Shown: positions 18,978 to 27,095, counted from the stretch's first letter. The stretch is DNA of 64,000 nucleotides from JABDQW01 sp942492025 (GCA_942492025.1 CALODJ010000006.1:62001-126000); one strand, 5' to 3'. The notes: generated from the sequence alone by a model not told the origin. Program-made: numbers and translations.

Positions 18978-20771
18978 ATGAATATCAGCATCGGTAAATT
19001 TATTCTGGCGCTACTTGTTTCATTATCCCTGGCTGCCTGCAATAGTGGTGGTGATGACGGCAGTGACATCAACGTCAGTGCCGACAGGTACGATTCGGAT
19101 GAAGATGAGTCGGATAGTCCTGGTGCTGGTAGTGAAGGCGGTGGTGTAGCGGATATCAGCGCCACGCACCAGGTGCTGGCCTTCAATGATCTCGGTATGC
19201 ACTGTGCCGACCTGGATTATTCAACCTTCGTAATCCTACCTCCCTTCAACGTCATTCACAGTCATGTGATCGAGCGCGGCGCCCAGCCGCGTATCCTCGA
19301 TGACACTGAAGCCAGCGTCAGCTACCGCGCCGTCGCCGATGCCAGCGGATCGATCAATGCGACCAGCCAGAATCTGCCCGGCTCGGTCTATAAGTCCAAC
19401 TTCTGGGACATGAATCCGCAGACCGGTAACAGCTTTGCCTTTGATCTGTTCGGGCTCGACCCCGCGCCCGGAGAGGGTCTGGCCTTTGGTCAGAAAATGC
19501 CGGGTCACAAGCAGCCCTATAATGCCAATGATGCGCAGCCGTTCAATCACTACGATCCTGACAAGCAGTGGTTTGCGGCCGATGGTGTGCCGATTCTGCC
19601 GGTCGATGACGCCGGGCAACTCAACGCCTACCCGTTGATGCGGGTCAGTGCGAACACTGCGGGTTCCGGTAATCAGCAGGTCGCCAGTCTCGATGTCGTG
19701 TTGCCGGTCGCTTCGGAAGCGGATTGCCAGAACTGCCACGCGCTGGGTGAGGTCGCTGCACCGGCCGACAGCGCCATCGACTATGTCTTCCCCGATGATA
19801 TCAACGACCCGAACAGCGTACTGCAGGCAGCAAAAGAGAACATACTGAAACTGCACGACGCCAAGCACAGCACCGATCTACTGAATCAGACACCGGTACT
19901 GTGCGCCAGCTGCCACTACTCGGCGGCACTGGACCTGGCCGGCGCCGGTCCGCAGGGCGAGCAGCTCAATCAGGATATGATGTCCGAAGTGATGCACCGT
20001 CATCACGGTGGGTTGACCGACCCGGCCACCGGTGATGCCTTGTTCCCGACCAACGGCACCCTCGAAGAGACCTGCTACCAGTGCCACCCCGGCAAGGTGA
20101 CCCAATGTCTCAGAGGCGCCATGGGCGGTGCCGGCATCGACTGCGTGGACTGCCACGGCAGCATGGCGGCTGTGGGTAGCGCCAGCCGCGAGCCCTGGTT
20201 CGACGAACCGCGCTGCGAATCCTGCCACACCGGCGATGCTGTCGATCATATCGGTGACAGTATCCGCCTGCCGCAGGCCTGGGAAGGCGATATCGATGTC
20301 GCCACCCCGCGTATCGCGAACAACAAACGCTTTGCGGAAAACACCGGTGAACTCTACCGCAACAGCCTGGGTCACGGCGGCGTCGCCTGTGAAGGCTGCC
20401 ACGGATCAACCCATGCGATCTGGCCCAACGCGATGCCGAACTCGAACGACAACGTCGCTGCCAATCAGCTGCAGGGCCATGCCGGCACCATCAGCGAGTG
20501 CAGCACCTGCCACACCAGCCTGCCGTTGACCCTGGATGGCCCGCACGGCATGCACAACGTCAACAGTACTGCGTGGAACCTGGAGCACGAAGACTTCTAC
20601 GAAACAAACCCCGCGGCCTGCCAGAGTTGCCATGGTGTCAACCTGGAAGGCACGGAACTGTCCCTGACCGCAACGGATCGAGTCCTGCTGCGCGACGATG
20701 ACGGCGGCCAGACTATTAGCGTGGCCAAGGGTACAGCCATAAGCTGCGACCTGTGTCACGAAAAACCTTGA
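18978..20771 (+). CDS. nine-haem c-type cytochrome lipoprotein
   Basis: The start MNISIGKFIL (18978) gives a signal ending SLAAC, so the mature protein should be lipidated. I count nine CxxCH haem sites: CQNCH, CASCH, CYQCH, CVDCH, CESCH, CEGCH, CSTCH, CQSCH and CDLCH, all after about residue 250. The N-terminal 230 residues have no haem site. Such proteins carry electrons in the periplasm or at the outer surface, but donor and acceptor are unknown. No porin or other cytochrome gene adjoins it. Confidence 0.85.
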   Translation: MNISIGKFILALLVSLSLAACNSGGDDGSDINVSADRYDSDEDESDSPGAGSEGGGVADISATHQVLAFNDLGMHCADLDYSTFVILPPFNVIHSHVIERGAQPRILDDTEASVSYRAVADASGSINATSQNLPGSVYKSNFWDMNPQTGNSFAFDLFGLDPAPGEGLAFGQKMPGHKQPYNANDAQPFNHYDPDKQWFAADGVPILPVDDAGQLNAYPLMRVSANTAGSGNQQVASLDVVLPVASEADCQNCHALGEVAAPADSAIDYVFPDDINDPNSVLQAAKENILKLHDAKHSTDLLNQTPVLCASCHYSAALDLAGAGPQGEQLNQDMMSEVMHRHHGGLTDPATGDALFPTNGTLEETCYQCHPGKVTQCLRGAMGGAGIDCVDCHGSMAAVGSASREPWFDEPRCESCHTGDAVDHIGDSIRLPQAWEGDIDVATPRIANNKRFAENTGELYRNSLGHGGVACEGCHGSTHAIWPNAMPNSNDNVAANQLQGHAGTISECSTCHTSLPLTLDGPHGMHNVNSTAWNLEHEDFYETNPAACQSCHGVNLEGTELSLTATDRVLLRDDDGGQTISVAKGTAISCDLCHEKP

Positions 20772-20863
20772 TCACTGCTGGGTGATACCATTCGGGTCAG
20801 AGAGCATAGAGTTCTAAGATTGAATCGATTGCTCTTTGGCCCACTCTTGTTCCTGACCAAATC

Positions 20864-20884
20864 GTAGGGTGCGCCGTGCGCACC
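20864..20884 (+). repeat. single arm of the GTAGGGTGCGCC repeat
   Basis: GTAGGGTGCGCCGTGCGCACC occurs alone here without its complementary partner. It is a solo or decayed copy between the cytochrome gene and the integrase remnant. Confidence 0.8.
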
Positions 20885-20954
20885 GATATGATGTTGAGAT
20901 CCTGCCGTTAAAGATCCTCACTGGGTAACATGCGGTGACTGCGTTATAACTTAT

Positions 20955-21528
20955 TCAACTATCCAGCGGACTTCTAACCCCACGCCCACCGCGGTTGAGC
21001 ACATGGGTGTAGATCATCGTTGTCGACACATCCGCATGCCCCAGTAATTCCTGTACAGTTCTAATGTCATAACCCGATTCCAGCAGATGCGTGGCAAAGG
21101 AGTGCCGGCTATGTAGTCGGCAACATAGGCGTCACTATGTAGCCTTCCGGACTATGTAGCGTACTTGGTTTCAGACCCTGTTTTTCCGCTGAATGCGCTC
21201 GGCGGCAGCGACATAGTCCGGCGCTGTTTCGGAAGACAGAAAGCCGAGGGTCGCACCGAGATGACAAAGGCCGACGGTCCAGAACCCTATGAGTCTCGTA
21301 TCTATTGGCCCTCACTTCTTTCCGCGCGGTGGGCAAGTGTCGAAGAAGCGCGCTAGAAACGCACCAATTTATGTCGTCTACGCACGCATCGCTTGCAGAG
21401 GTAACCCACTGAAAATCCTTGAATTTCCGTCGAATGTGAAGACTTTACCCTACATAGTCCGGGAGGCCACATAGTGCCGCAACGCATGACAGTTGATCTT
21501 TTTCGGCAGATTACTCCGATCGGCTGAC
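20955..21528 (-). pseudogene. intI: integron integrase (IntI), 3' remnant interrupted by an insertion
   Basis: Read on the minus strand, 21528-21474 gives LPKKINCHALRH, and 21107-20955 continues SFATHLLESGYDIRTVQELL and on through GHADVSTTMIYTHVLNRGG to a TGA at 20955-20957. Together they form the C-terminal catalytic end of an integron-type tyrosine recombinase, with the HxxR histidine-arginine pair and the nucleophilic tyrosine in MIYTHV. The 366 bases between (21108-21473) are an insertion. Everything N-terminal to about LPKKINCH is absent. The orientation, pointing away from the cassettes, is that of a normal integron. Confidence 0.9.
21108..21473. mobile_element. small insertion element with CTATGTAG repeat ends, inside intI
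   Basis: The element is flanked by the direct repeat GTGCCG (21102-21107 and 21474-21479), and removing it with one repeat copy restores the integrase reading frame. Near each end lies a 27-base inverted repeat (21133-21159 and 21450-21476, 25 of 27 bases matching). Each such repeat holds two direct copies of ACTATGTRG. The left end has an additional CTATGTAG...CATAG unit. I find no convincing gene, so it is a non-autonomous element of unknown family. Confidence 0.8.
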
Positions 21529-21675
21529 TTCTTTTCAGATATAGCAGAATATGGCACAAACATTCTTAAAGCAGTTAGCGAGGTATGGTGGGTTCCGCTC
21601 TTATTATTATCTAGCCTACCTTCGTATGTGGCAGTTTATATATATTCTTTCAAAAGAAAGGCAATATGGCTATAA
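21493..21675 (+). CDS. small membrane protein of the first cassette (doubtful start)
   Basis: A 60-codon frame contains one strong hydrophobic stretch (WWVPLLLLSSLPSYVAVYIY) followed by a basic tail, and stops just before the first attC. Its first 36 bases overlap the antisense intI remnant, so the annotated start is doubtful and the gene may be a truncated cassette. No family recognised. Confidence 0.3.
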   Translation: MIFFGRLLRSADFFSDIAEYGTNILKAVSEVWWVPLLLLSSLPSYVAVYIYSFKRKAIWL

Positions 21676-21680
21676 AAGCG

Positions 21681-21748
21681 TATAACAAATCGTTCAATCG
21701 GACGCTACGCGCTGGCGCGCTTCGCGCCTATTAACTCAATCGTTATGT
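21681..21748 (+). repeat. attC site 1
   Basis: It opens TATAACAAATCG and closes GTTATGT (21742-21748), with a strong imperfect palindrome between (GGACGCTACGC...GCGCCTATTA). It is of the same subtype as those at 26151 and 37653. Confidence 0.9.
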
Positions 21749-21910
21749 GTAATCATTTTTACAATTAAATTATTTACAGATTTATTCATTAAAATAAGGA
21801 ATGAAAGTTTAATTGTTTTCTTTATTAGAATAAGGGGGATAAAGGGAATTTCTCCACAATCGCTCTGAAATGGATAATTTTATAAACATTTGATGTTTAG
21901 GGAGAACTTT

Positions 21911-22309
21911 ATGAACAAAGTAACACACTTTGAGATTCCTTATGAATCTAAGGAACGCGCACACAAATTTTATAGCGAGGTATTTGATTGGGAATTACAA
22001 GGCTTTCCAATGGCTGATGGTAGTGAGTATACAATTGCAAGGACAGCAGAGACAAACGAGAATTATATGATCAAAGAACCCGGAGCTATCAATGGTGGTA
22101 TGTTCAAACGTAATTTATCAAACAATACCCCAAAAAGCCCCGTGATTACCATTAGTGTTGACTCCATTGACGAACACTTTGAGAAGGTCAAGGAGGCTGG
22201 AGGAGAAGTATTAGTACCCAAGGGAGAAGTTCCTGAGATGGGTTACTATGCGTATATTAAAGACACCGAGGGGAACGTGATTGGTCTTTGGGAAGATTTA
22301 ATGAAATAA
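21911..22309 (+). CDS. VOC-family (glyoxalase-like) protein, cassette
   Basis: The protein is 132 residues. The N-terminal VTHFEIPYESKERAHKFYSEVF and C-terminal GYYAYIKDTEGNVIGLWE are the two beta-alpha-beta-beta-beta halves of a vicinal-oxygen-chelate protein. Metal-site candidates are H9 and the glutamate in GLWED. The ATG at 21911 sits six bases after AGGGAG. Members include glyoxalases, dioxygenases and antibiotic-binding proteins; the substrate is unknown. The 126 bases between its stop and the next attC hold GC-rich sequence unlike the gene. Confidence 0.88.
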   Translation: MNKVTHFEIPYESKERAHKFYSEVFDWELQGFPMADGSEYTIARTAETNENYMIKEPGAINGGMFKRNLSNNTPKSPVITISVDSIDEHFEKVKEAGGEVLVPKGEVPEMGYYAYIKDTEGNVIGLWEDLMK

Positions 22310-22435
22310 TTATGTCCCGCATTATCCTCCTGCGTGGCGTGAAGCGTGCGCCGAACTGAATGAGCTCCCTCTCGCCGCCGAGGAGTGGAAGGAGTAAATC
22401 AGCCTTGTTTCTACAGTTGTAGTGAGAAAAAAGTC

Positions 22436-22521
22436 ACATAACAAGGCGCTGCACCTGGCACCAAAAGCGCCGCTCCTATCGTCGCTCTGCTTTTGTTGGC
22501 AGGTGAGCTTAGTCGTTATAA
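22436..22521 (+). repeat. attC site 2
   Basis: It runs from ACATAACAAGGCG to GTTATAA (22515-22521). The loop segment GCGCCGCTCCTATCGTCGCTC resembles that of the sites at 34717 and 33258. Confidence 0.9.
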
Positions 22522-22529
22522 CGCAAAAA

Positions 22530-22982
22530 ATGCGCATTGAAGATATAACAAATTTCATGCAGGTCTCGGAGAACATTGCTTCTTCTGGCCAGCCGGTTGA
22601 AACACAGTTCGGTAGCATTGCGGCTGCCGACTATCGACTTGTTGTTAATCTGGCAATGCCCAACTCAGATAGTGCTATTCCAGAAGAAGGAAATATAGTA
22701 ACCGCTTTGAAAATGACGTATGTCCATATCCCTGTTCCATTTGAATCACCAACGGTAAAGCATCTACAAGCGTTCATGAAAATAATGTCTTCGTTCGCTA
22801 ACGACAAAATTTGGGTGCATTGTGTTGTTAACTACCGCGTATCGGCTTTTCTGTATCAATATTTCCGGTTGTCGCAGGGCTATTCGGATGCGCAAGCTAA
22901 GAATGCTATTCTTCCAAGTTGGCAACCTAATGATACTTGGCAACGCTTTATGGCTATTGACTGCAATGATGTTGCGTTATAA
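22530..22982 (+). CDS. protein tyrosine phosphatase-like protein, cassette
   Basis: The start at MRIEDITNFMQVS lies nine bases after attC 2 and gives a 150-residue protein. The motif VHCVVNYRVSAFLY matches the phosphatase P-loop but is CX4R rather than the canonical CX5R. The same short form occurs in a family of small bacterial dual-specificity-like phosphatases. The upstream IPVPFESPT region may hold the general acid. Activity is uncertain. Its stop codon overlaps the following attC. Confidence 0.75.
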   Translation: MRIEDITNFMQVSENIASSGQPVETQFGSIAAADYRLVVNLAMPNSDSAIPEEGNIVTALKMTYVHIPVPFESPTVKHLQAFMKIMSSFANDKIWVHCVVNYRVSAFLYQYFRLSQGYSDAQAKNAILPSWQPNDTWQRFMAIDCNDVAL

Positions 22983-23054
22983 CAAGTCAGTCAACCGGAT
23001 GCCAAACCCGCCGCTTCGCTCTGGGTTTGCCCCCGGTTACTTCAAACGTTATAC
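22976..23054 (+). repeat. attC site 3
   Basis: It begins GTTATAACAAGTC and ends GTTATAC (23048-23054), with GGGTTTGCCCCCGGTT-type arms around a CGCTTCGCTC loop. Confidence 0.88.
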
Positions 23055-23056
23055 GC

Positions 23057-23524
23057 ATGAAAACCATAATTACATTACTATGTGGCCTGATATGCTCTAC
23101 TTCATTGGCCCGTAACATGAATGAAATTCAATATATACAGCATGAGCCACATTATGAGCCTAAAAAAGTTACAGGGAGCTTAGTTTCGTTCGTATATGAT
23201 GTCCCATATCTCACGGCCTGTGGAATATTTCCACCTTTTGAAGTGCTAAATAAAATTTTGAAAAATGGTGGTGGTGATGCCGGAATGAGTCCTGGAACTT
23301 CATGGGAACCTTTTGCATTAACCAAGAATGAATATAATGAGTTATGGGAAGCAATTGAAAGAACAGACCCCAAAACCCTTTCAAATATAGCGAGATATAC
23401 TTTGGTTAAATTCAAACGTGATCATGAACTTGAAAATATCCATGATCAACTTAAATGGCTTAAAAGCGCGTGTGACAAACATGGGGAATGGTATTTTAGT
23501 GAACAGGCAAAAAATGGCGCATAA
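23057..23524 (+). CDS. exported protein of unknown function, cassette
   Basis: The protein is 155 residues with a clear signal peptide (MKTIITLLCGLICSTSLA). The ATG at 23057 starts two bases after attC 3, so there is no room for its own ribosome site and translation may be leaderless or coupled. The mature part has two or three cysteines and no motif I recognise. Confidence 0.7.
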   Translation: MKTIITLLCGLICSTSLARNMNEIQYIQHEPHYEPKKVTGSLVSFVYDVPYLTACGIFPPFEVLNKILKNGGGDAGMSPGTSWEPFALTKNEYNELWEAIERTDPKTLSNIARYTLVKFKRDHELENIHDQLKWLKSACDKHGEWYFSEQAKNGA

Positions 23525-23596
23525 CAAGGCGTTTAAATCGGAGCAAAGCTGCTCGGACGCGCATAAAGCGGCGCGCCGTTTAACTGGTCGTTAGAG
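23519..23596 (+). repeat. attC site 4
   Basis: It runs from GCATAACAAGGCG to GTTAGAG (23590-23596) and has a long inner palindrome (GAGCAAAGCTGCTC and GCGCGCC). Confidence 0.9.
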
Positions 23597-23610
23597 CTAT
23601 AAAAAGAAAA

Positions 23611-23895
23611 ATGGATATACTCACGAAAAAACAGAAGGCGCTTTATGATTCATTCTATGAATCAACACATCATAATGAGCACCTTGATTCAAAAACTGAA
23701 ATACTTATTGGGCTTTCTGCGGCTATAGCAATGGGCTGCGAGCCTTGCACATTATATTATTTACAAAAAGCAAAACAGGCAGGTGTTACTAAAGGTGAAA
23801 TTTCTGAAACACTTGCAAAGGTAATGGCTGTGGCAGCCGGACAAAAACGCTTACAGTTTCAGTGTGTAATTGATAAATATGATATTGATATATAA
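23611..23895 (+). CDS. carboxymuconolactone decarboxylase-like (AhpD fold) protein, cassette
   Basis: This 94-residue, all-helical protein has the redox-type motif AMGCEPCTLYYLQKAKQAG. The CxxC followed by a helix matches AhpD-like members of the CMD family. The usual histidine three residues after the second cysteine is replaced (CEPCTLYY), so peroxidatic disulfide chemistry is possible but unproven. It probably trimerises or hexamerises like its relatives. Confidence 0.82.
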   Translation: MDILTKKQKALYDSFYESTHHNEHLDSKTEILIGLSAAIAMGCEPCTLYYLQKAKQAGVTKGEISETLAKVMAVAAGQKRLQFQCVIDKYDIDI

Positions 23896-23920
23896 TTATT
23901 TATGCGCAAGCTCTAAAAAT

Positions 23921-23962
23921 GTATAACGAGACGTAGGGTCTCGTTAATTAAGCTGTTAACCA
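23921..23962 (+). repeat. degenerate, very short attC-like site
   Basis: TATAACGAGAC and a closing GTTAACC bracket a perfect 8-bp stem (AACGAGAC...GTCTCGTT, 23925-23945). The region between the boxes is much shorter than in the neighbours. It could equally be a terminator hairpin. Confidence 0.45.
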
Positions 23963-23978
23963 AATCAATCGAGCACAA

Positions 23979-24749
23979 ATGGGATCAACTAAAAAAGAGA
24001 GCATATGCAAATTATTGAAAGGTATCGAAACTGGTGATCCGGCATCGGTGTCAGTTGTTAATGAAGCAAAATATATTCAGCATAATCCACAAACACATGA
24101 AGGAAGTGAAGGTTTAGCTACTTTATTTAAACGTTTATCCAAAACATCACCACGAGTAAACATCGTTAGAGTATTTGAAGATGGTGATTTTGTTTTTGCT
24201 CACACTGAGTATGATTTTACTGAAAGAAATATAGGCTTTGAAATATTTCGTTTTGAAAACGGGCAAGCTGTAGAGCACTGGGATAACATTCAAAAAAGAA
24301 AGGGGCCTAATGTTTCAGGTCACTCAATGGTTGATGGCGTTGCCGAAGCAAAAGATCACTCTGAAACAGAAAGGAATCGAAAGATCATTCAATCCTTTGT
24401 CGAAGATATACTGATCAAAAGGGATATAACTAAATTTTATAATTACATTCATCGAGAGAACTACACTGAGCACAATCCAGATATAGGCGACAGTTTAATA
24501 GAATTACAAAGTATTCTGTCTGTTGGTAATAATGATAATGACGCAATTTCTAGTCAGTATAAAAAATGTCATCGATTATTAGCAGAAGGAAATTTCGTTC
24601 TCTCCGTATGTGAAGGGCACTCCAAGAAACTTCATTCATCCTTCTTTGATCTTTATCGCCTTGAAGAAGGGAAGATTGTAGAACACTGGGATACAAAAGA
24701 AGAAATTCCCTCACGAAGTGAGTGGAAAAATAATAACGGCAAATTCTAA
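23979..24749 (+). CDS. tandem SnoaL/NTF2-like protein, cassette
   Basis: The 256-residue protein contains two SnoaL-type domains, about 1-110 and 125-250. Each has an HNP motif (YIQHNPQTHEG and YTEHNPDIGDS) and a closing VEHWD motif (AVEHWDNIQ and IVEHWDTKE). SnoaL proteins include polyketide cyclases and many uncharacterised hydrolases. A decayed GC-rich relative lies at 47930-48640, outside the array. No clear attC separates it from the next gene, so the two may share one cassette. Confidence 0.85.
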   Translation: MGSTKKESICKLLKGIETGDPASVSVVNEAKYIQHNPQTHEGSEGLATLFKRLSKTSPRVNIVRVFEDGDFVFAHTEYDFTERNIGFEIFRFENGQAVEHWDNIQKRKGPNVSGHSMVDGVAEAKDHSETERNRKIIQSFVEDILIKRDITKFYNYIHRENYTEHNPDIGDSLIELQSILSVGNNDNDAISSQYKKCHRLLAEGNFVLSVCEGHSKKLHSSFFDLYRLEEGKIVEHWDTKEEIPSRSEWKNNNGKF

Positions 24750-24825
24750 TTATCTACAAGGCATAAGTTGTGCCTTCATAGTTGACGTAAGTTTACTTAA
24801 ACTATTAATAAGAAGAGGTTTCAGC

Positions 24826-25224
24826 ATGGAGAATACAAGTAATAATACAAGTAAGTTCTTGCCTATTTGGGTATGGATAATAGCGCTATTACAAATATTC
24901 TTAGTGCTCTTCTTTTCCGCTGGCACTGCTACGAATCCGGCGGATTTCATACCAGATGTAACAGAGCTAAATTATGTTACGCAACTATACATTACCAGAA
25001 ACGTGACCGTGGCTTTAGGAATAATAGTTGCATTGATCATTAAATCTCATAAGGCGCTTTTATTAATACTCACTGTCAGGTTACTAACAGACATATCCGA
25101 TGTTATTACTGTTTATGCATTCAATGTAGAAGTAATAAAAGAAAGCGTACCAATGGTTTTAGTGCTGCTAATTATTCCTGGACTCGTTGCTATTGGTTAT
25201 TTATGGAAACGAATTAACCAATAG
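24826..25224 (+). CDS. small membrane protein, cassette
   Basis: The start MENTSNNTSK (24826) follows AGAAGAGG and gives 132 residues with about four transmembrane helices (WVWIIALLQIFLVLFF, ITRNVTVALGIIVALII, LLLILTVRLLTDI, VPMVLVLLIIPGLVAIGYL). No family function is recognisable. It follows the SnoaL gene by 76 bases without a clear attC. Confidence 0.72.
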   Translation: MENTSNNTSKFLPIWVWIIALLQIFLVLFFSAGTATNPADFIPDVTELNYVTQLYITRNVTVALGIIVALIIKSHKALLLILTVRLLTDISDVITVYAFNVEVIKESVPMVLVLLIIPGLVAIGYLWKRINQ

Positions 25225-25256
25225 GCATGTAATTGTGCTAACTTTGGTGAAAATCT

Positions 25257-25353
25257 GGCTAACAAATAGCTCCAGCGGACAATTTAAAGCGTCACTTGTT
25301 TTGCTTTCGCAAAAACGCGCCCATTTAAATTGCCGCTGAGCAAGGCGTTAGGT
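25257..25353 (+). repeat. attC site 6
   Basis: This long site runs from GCTAACAAATAGC to GTTAGGT (25347-25353) with complementary arms CTCCAGCGGACAATTTAAA and TTTAAATTGCCGCTGAG. It is nearly the same as the site at 32315, although the cassettes differ. Confidence 0.93.
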
Positions 25354-25372
25354 ATTTAAAAGAATCGAACAA

Positions 25373-25807
25373 ATGATTTGGAAATTAGCTCTAGTTTTAT
25401 TCGCCATAGGAGGCATAAGCCACATAATATTTGGCATCGTATATGTCACTGCTAGCGAATTTATGCCATATCATGCGCAAGCCTTAAATGTTGATTGGAA
25501 TAGACTTGGTGAAAACTACAAAGCCCTGTTCCTCGCCTTAATCAGGTTAGCAGGAGCCGGAGGGTTAGTAGCAGGCCTCGTTAACTTGACCCTTATAAGC
25601 TATCTCTACCATCGCGTCGAAGCTAGGCTAATTTGGCTTTTAATAGCTTCTAGCCTAACTTTTCAGTCTATGACGAATTATGTTGTCTACTCCGTTTATA
25701 TGAATACACCCGGAGACCCCCCGCTACTGATGGTAAGTATTGGTTCAGTAACTTTTATCATCGCCACCATATTGCTATTAGCAGGCTTTCGAGGTCAACA
25801 TGCCTAA
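25373..25807 (+). CDS. four-helix membrane protein, cassette
   Basis: The protein is 144 residues with four hydrophobic helices and short loops. It opens MIWKLALVLFAIGGISHIIFG and contains the charged motif VDWNRLGENYKALF. I recognise no function. It starts 19 bases after attC 6 and ends just before attC 7, so the cassette is complete. Confidence 0.72.
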   Translation: MIWKLALVLFAIGGISHIIFGIVYVTASEFMPYHAQALNVDWNRLGENYKALFLALIRLAGAGGLVAGLVNLTLISYLYHRVEARLIWLLIASSLTFQSMTNYVVYSVYMNTPGDPPLLMVSIGSVTFIIATILLLAGFRGQHA

Positions 25808-25867
25808 CAATGGGCTTCACCGGATTCGCTCACTTCGTTCGCTCTCCGGTGAGCCCGGGCGTTATAG
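25802..25867 (+). repeat. attC site 7
   Basis: It runs from GCCTAACAATGGG to GTTATAG (25861-25867) with arms CTTCACCGGA and TCCGGTGAG around a CTCACTTCGTTCGCTC loop. Confidence 0.92.
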
Positions 25868-25873
25868 CCGTAT

Positions 25874-26155
25874 ATGAGAATAAGTACTGTAATAAGACTA
25901 CAGTATTTCGGACTAGTGATAATGCTTATTTCATCCGGTTTTATTTTCGGCGATATGGGATTGATAGTTGGTGTTTTTCTCTTATTTACAGGGCAAGTAG
26001 CAATATTTTATACATTGTCATCAAAAACTTGCCCATCTTGTGGAAACAATATTTTATCTATGAGCCCAAAGCAGCAGAAATACTCAATGTCTTATCAGTC
26101 CGCTTTGTTAAACGTTATTGCGGGCAGGTGTAGTATATGCAAGTCAAGGCTATAA
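25874..26155 (+). CDS. small membrane protein with two CxxC pairs, cassette
   Basis: Of 93 residues, the N-terminal half has two transmembrane helices. The C-terminal half carries CPSCGN and CSICKSRL, which would form a zinc ribbon on one membrane face. No close function recognised. The ATG lies six bases after attC 7. Confidence 0.65.
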   Translation: MRISTVIRLQYFGLVIMLISSGFIFGDMGLIVGVFLLFTGQVAIFYTLSSKTCPSCGNNILSMSPKQQKYSMSYQSALLNVIAGRCSICKSRL

Positions 26156-26218
26156 CAAATCACTCAGCCGGACGCTACGCCCTAACGCGCTTCACGCCCG
26201 TTAGCTCAGGCGTTATGT
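26151..26218 (+). repeat. attC site 8
   Basis: It runs from TATAACAAATCAC to GTTATGT (26212-26218) and has the GGACGCTACGC/GCGCTTCACGCC palindrome shared with attC 1. Confidence 0.92.
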
Positions 26219-26264
26219 TTTAAAGAAGTACACTGCCTAAATAAATTTAACATAGGACTACCTA

Positions 26265-27047
26265 ATGGCCGAAATGAGTTTTACGCTTTATGTCAAATCA
26301 ACCATTCCCGATAAACAAGAACGGTTAGATCAGCTTATCGACATTATTGGTGAGCAAGGAGGGGAAGATTGGACGATCATTCGGCCAATGATGAAGAACA
26401 TCATTAGTGAAATTGCCAGAGAAAACGCCGACAGACTATTAGACGAACTCATTAACAGCCTAAATACAGATGGATATGGGGCTGAAGACTTCACTCTTGA
26501 CTATCCAGGAAAATATCAAAAGTCTGGCTACCTGGCATTCAACATGCTTTTTGGATCAACTGGCCCTGAGAATACACGAGCTGTTGTGAAATTATTTGGT
26601 GGACTTGATGAATCAGTTGACGCCCGAGGTTATCTAATTGGTGATGAGGATCCTTGGGAGGTTTTTTATCGGCAGATTGAGGATGAGATCTTGATGAAGG
26701 AATGCGTACCGGATGAAGACTTTGATGCGGATTGTGAGGCGCTAGAAACCGGCGTATACGCGTGGTGGCATAAAGGCTTGCCATCTGATATCAATGAAGG
26801 ATATTTAAATGACAATGATCTGGATGATGTACACATCTCTTTTATGGGCGATTTTCAACGAGCTACCCGCGAGAAGATGGAGAAAATAGCCGAGGAGTAT
26901 GGCGCAAATGTGCAAAAAGCTATAGACGATGAGACGATGTATTTGGTGGTAGGCGCAAACACTGAAAAACCGGTACTTTCAGATGCCAGAGACATGGGCA
27001 TAACTTTGATTAATGAAGACCAATTTTACAGTGCTGTTGAGGAGTAA
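26265..27047 (+). CDS. BRCT-domain protein, cassette
   Basis: The protein is 260 residues. The first 180 are acidic and unfamiliar. The C-terminal 75 (VHISFMGDFQRATREKMEKI, then a GANVQ turn, YLVVGANTEKPVLSDARDMG and INEDQFYSAVEE) fit a BRCT fold, the phosphopeptide- or DNA-end-binding module of DNA ligase and DNA repair proteins. A BRCT protein in a gene cassette suggests interaction with DNA metabolism, but no catalytic domain is visible. Confidence 0.78.
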   Translation: MAEMSFTLYVKSTIPDKQERLDQLIDIIGEQGGEDWTIIRPMMKNIISEIARENADRLLDELINSLNTDGYGAEDFTLDYPGKYQKSGYLAFNMLFGSTGPENTRAVVKLFGGLDESVDARGYLIGDEDPWEVFYRQIEDEILMKECVPDEDFDADCEALETGVYAWWHKGLPSDINEGYLNDNDLDDVHISFMGDFQRATREKMEKIAEEYGANVQKAIDDETMYLVVGANTEKPVLSDARDMGITLINEDQFYSAVEE

Positions 27048-27095
27048 GAAGAACTTATGGGCATTAAGTCACCTAAAAATTGCTCTGCAAGAAGA

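Noticed and set aside
21109..21336. A 75-codon minus-strand frame within the small insertion element
   Set aside because: It reads through the clustered CTATGTAG repeats, has arginine- and serine-rich random composition and matches no recombinase or transposase motif.
22310..22435. A short frame in the GC-rich stretch before attC 2 (HYPPAWREACAELNELPLAA)
   Set aside because: It has no start codon or family match. It is possibly a fragment of a lost gene but cannot be assigned.
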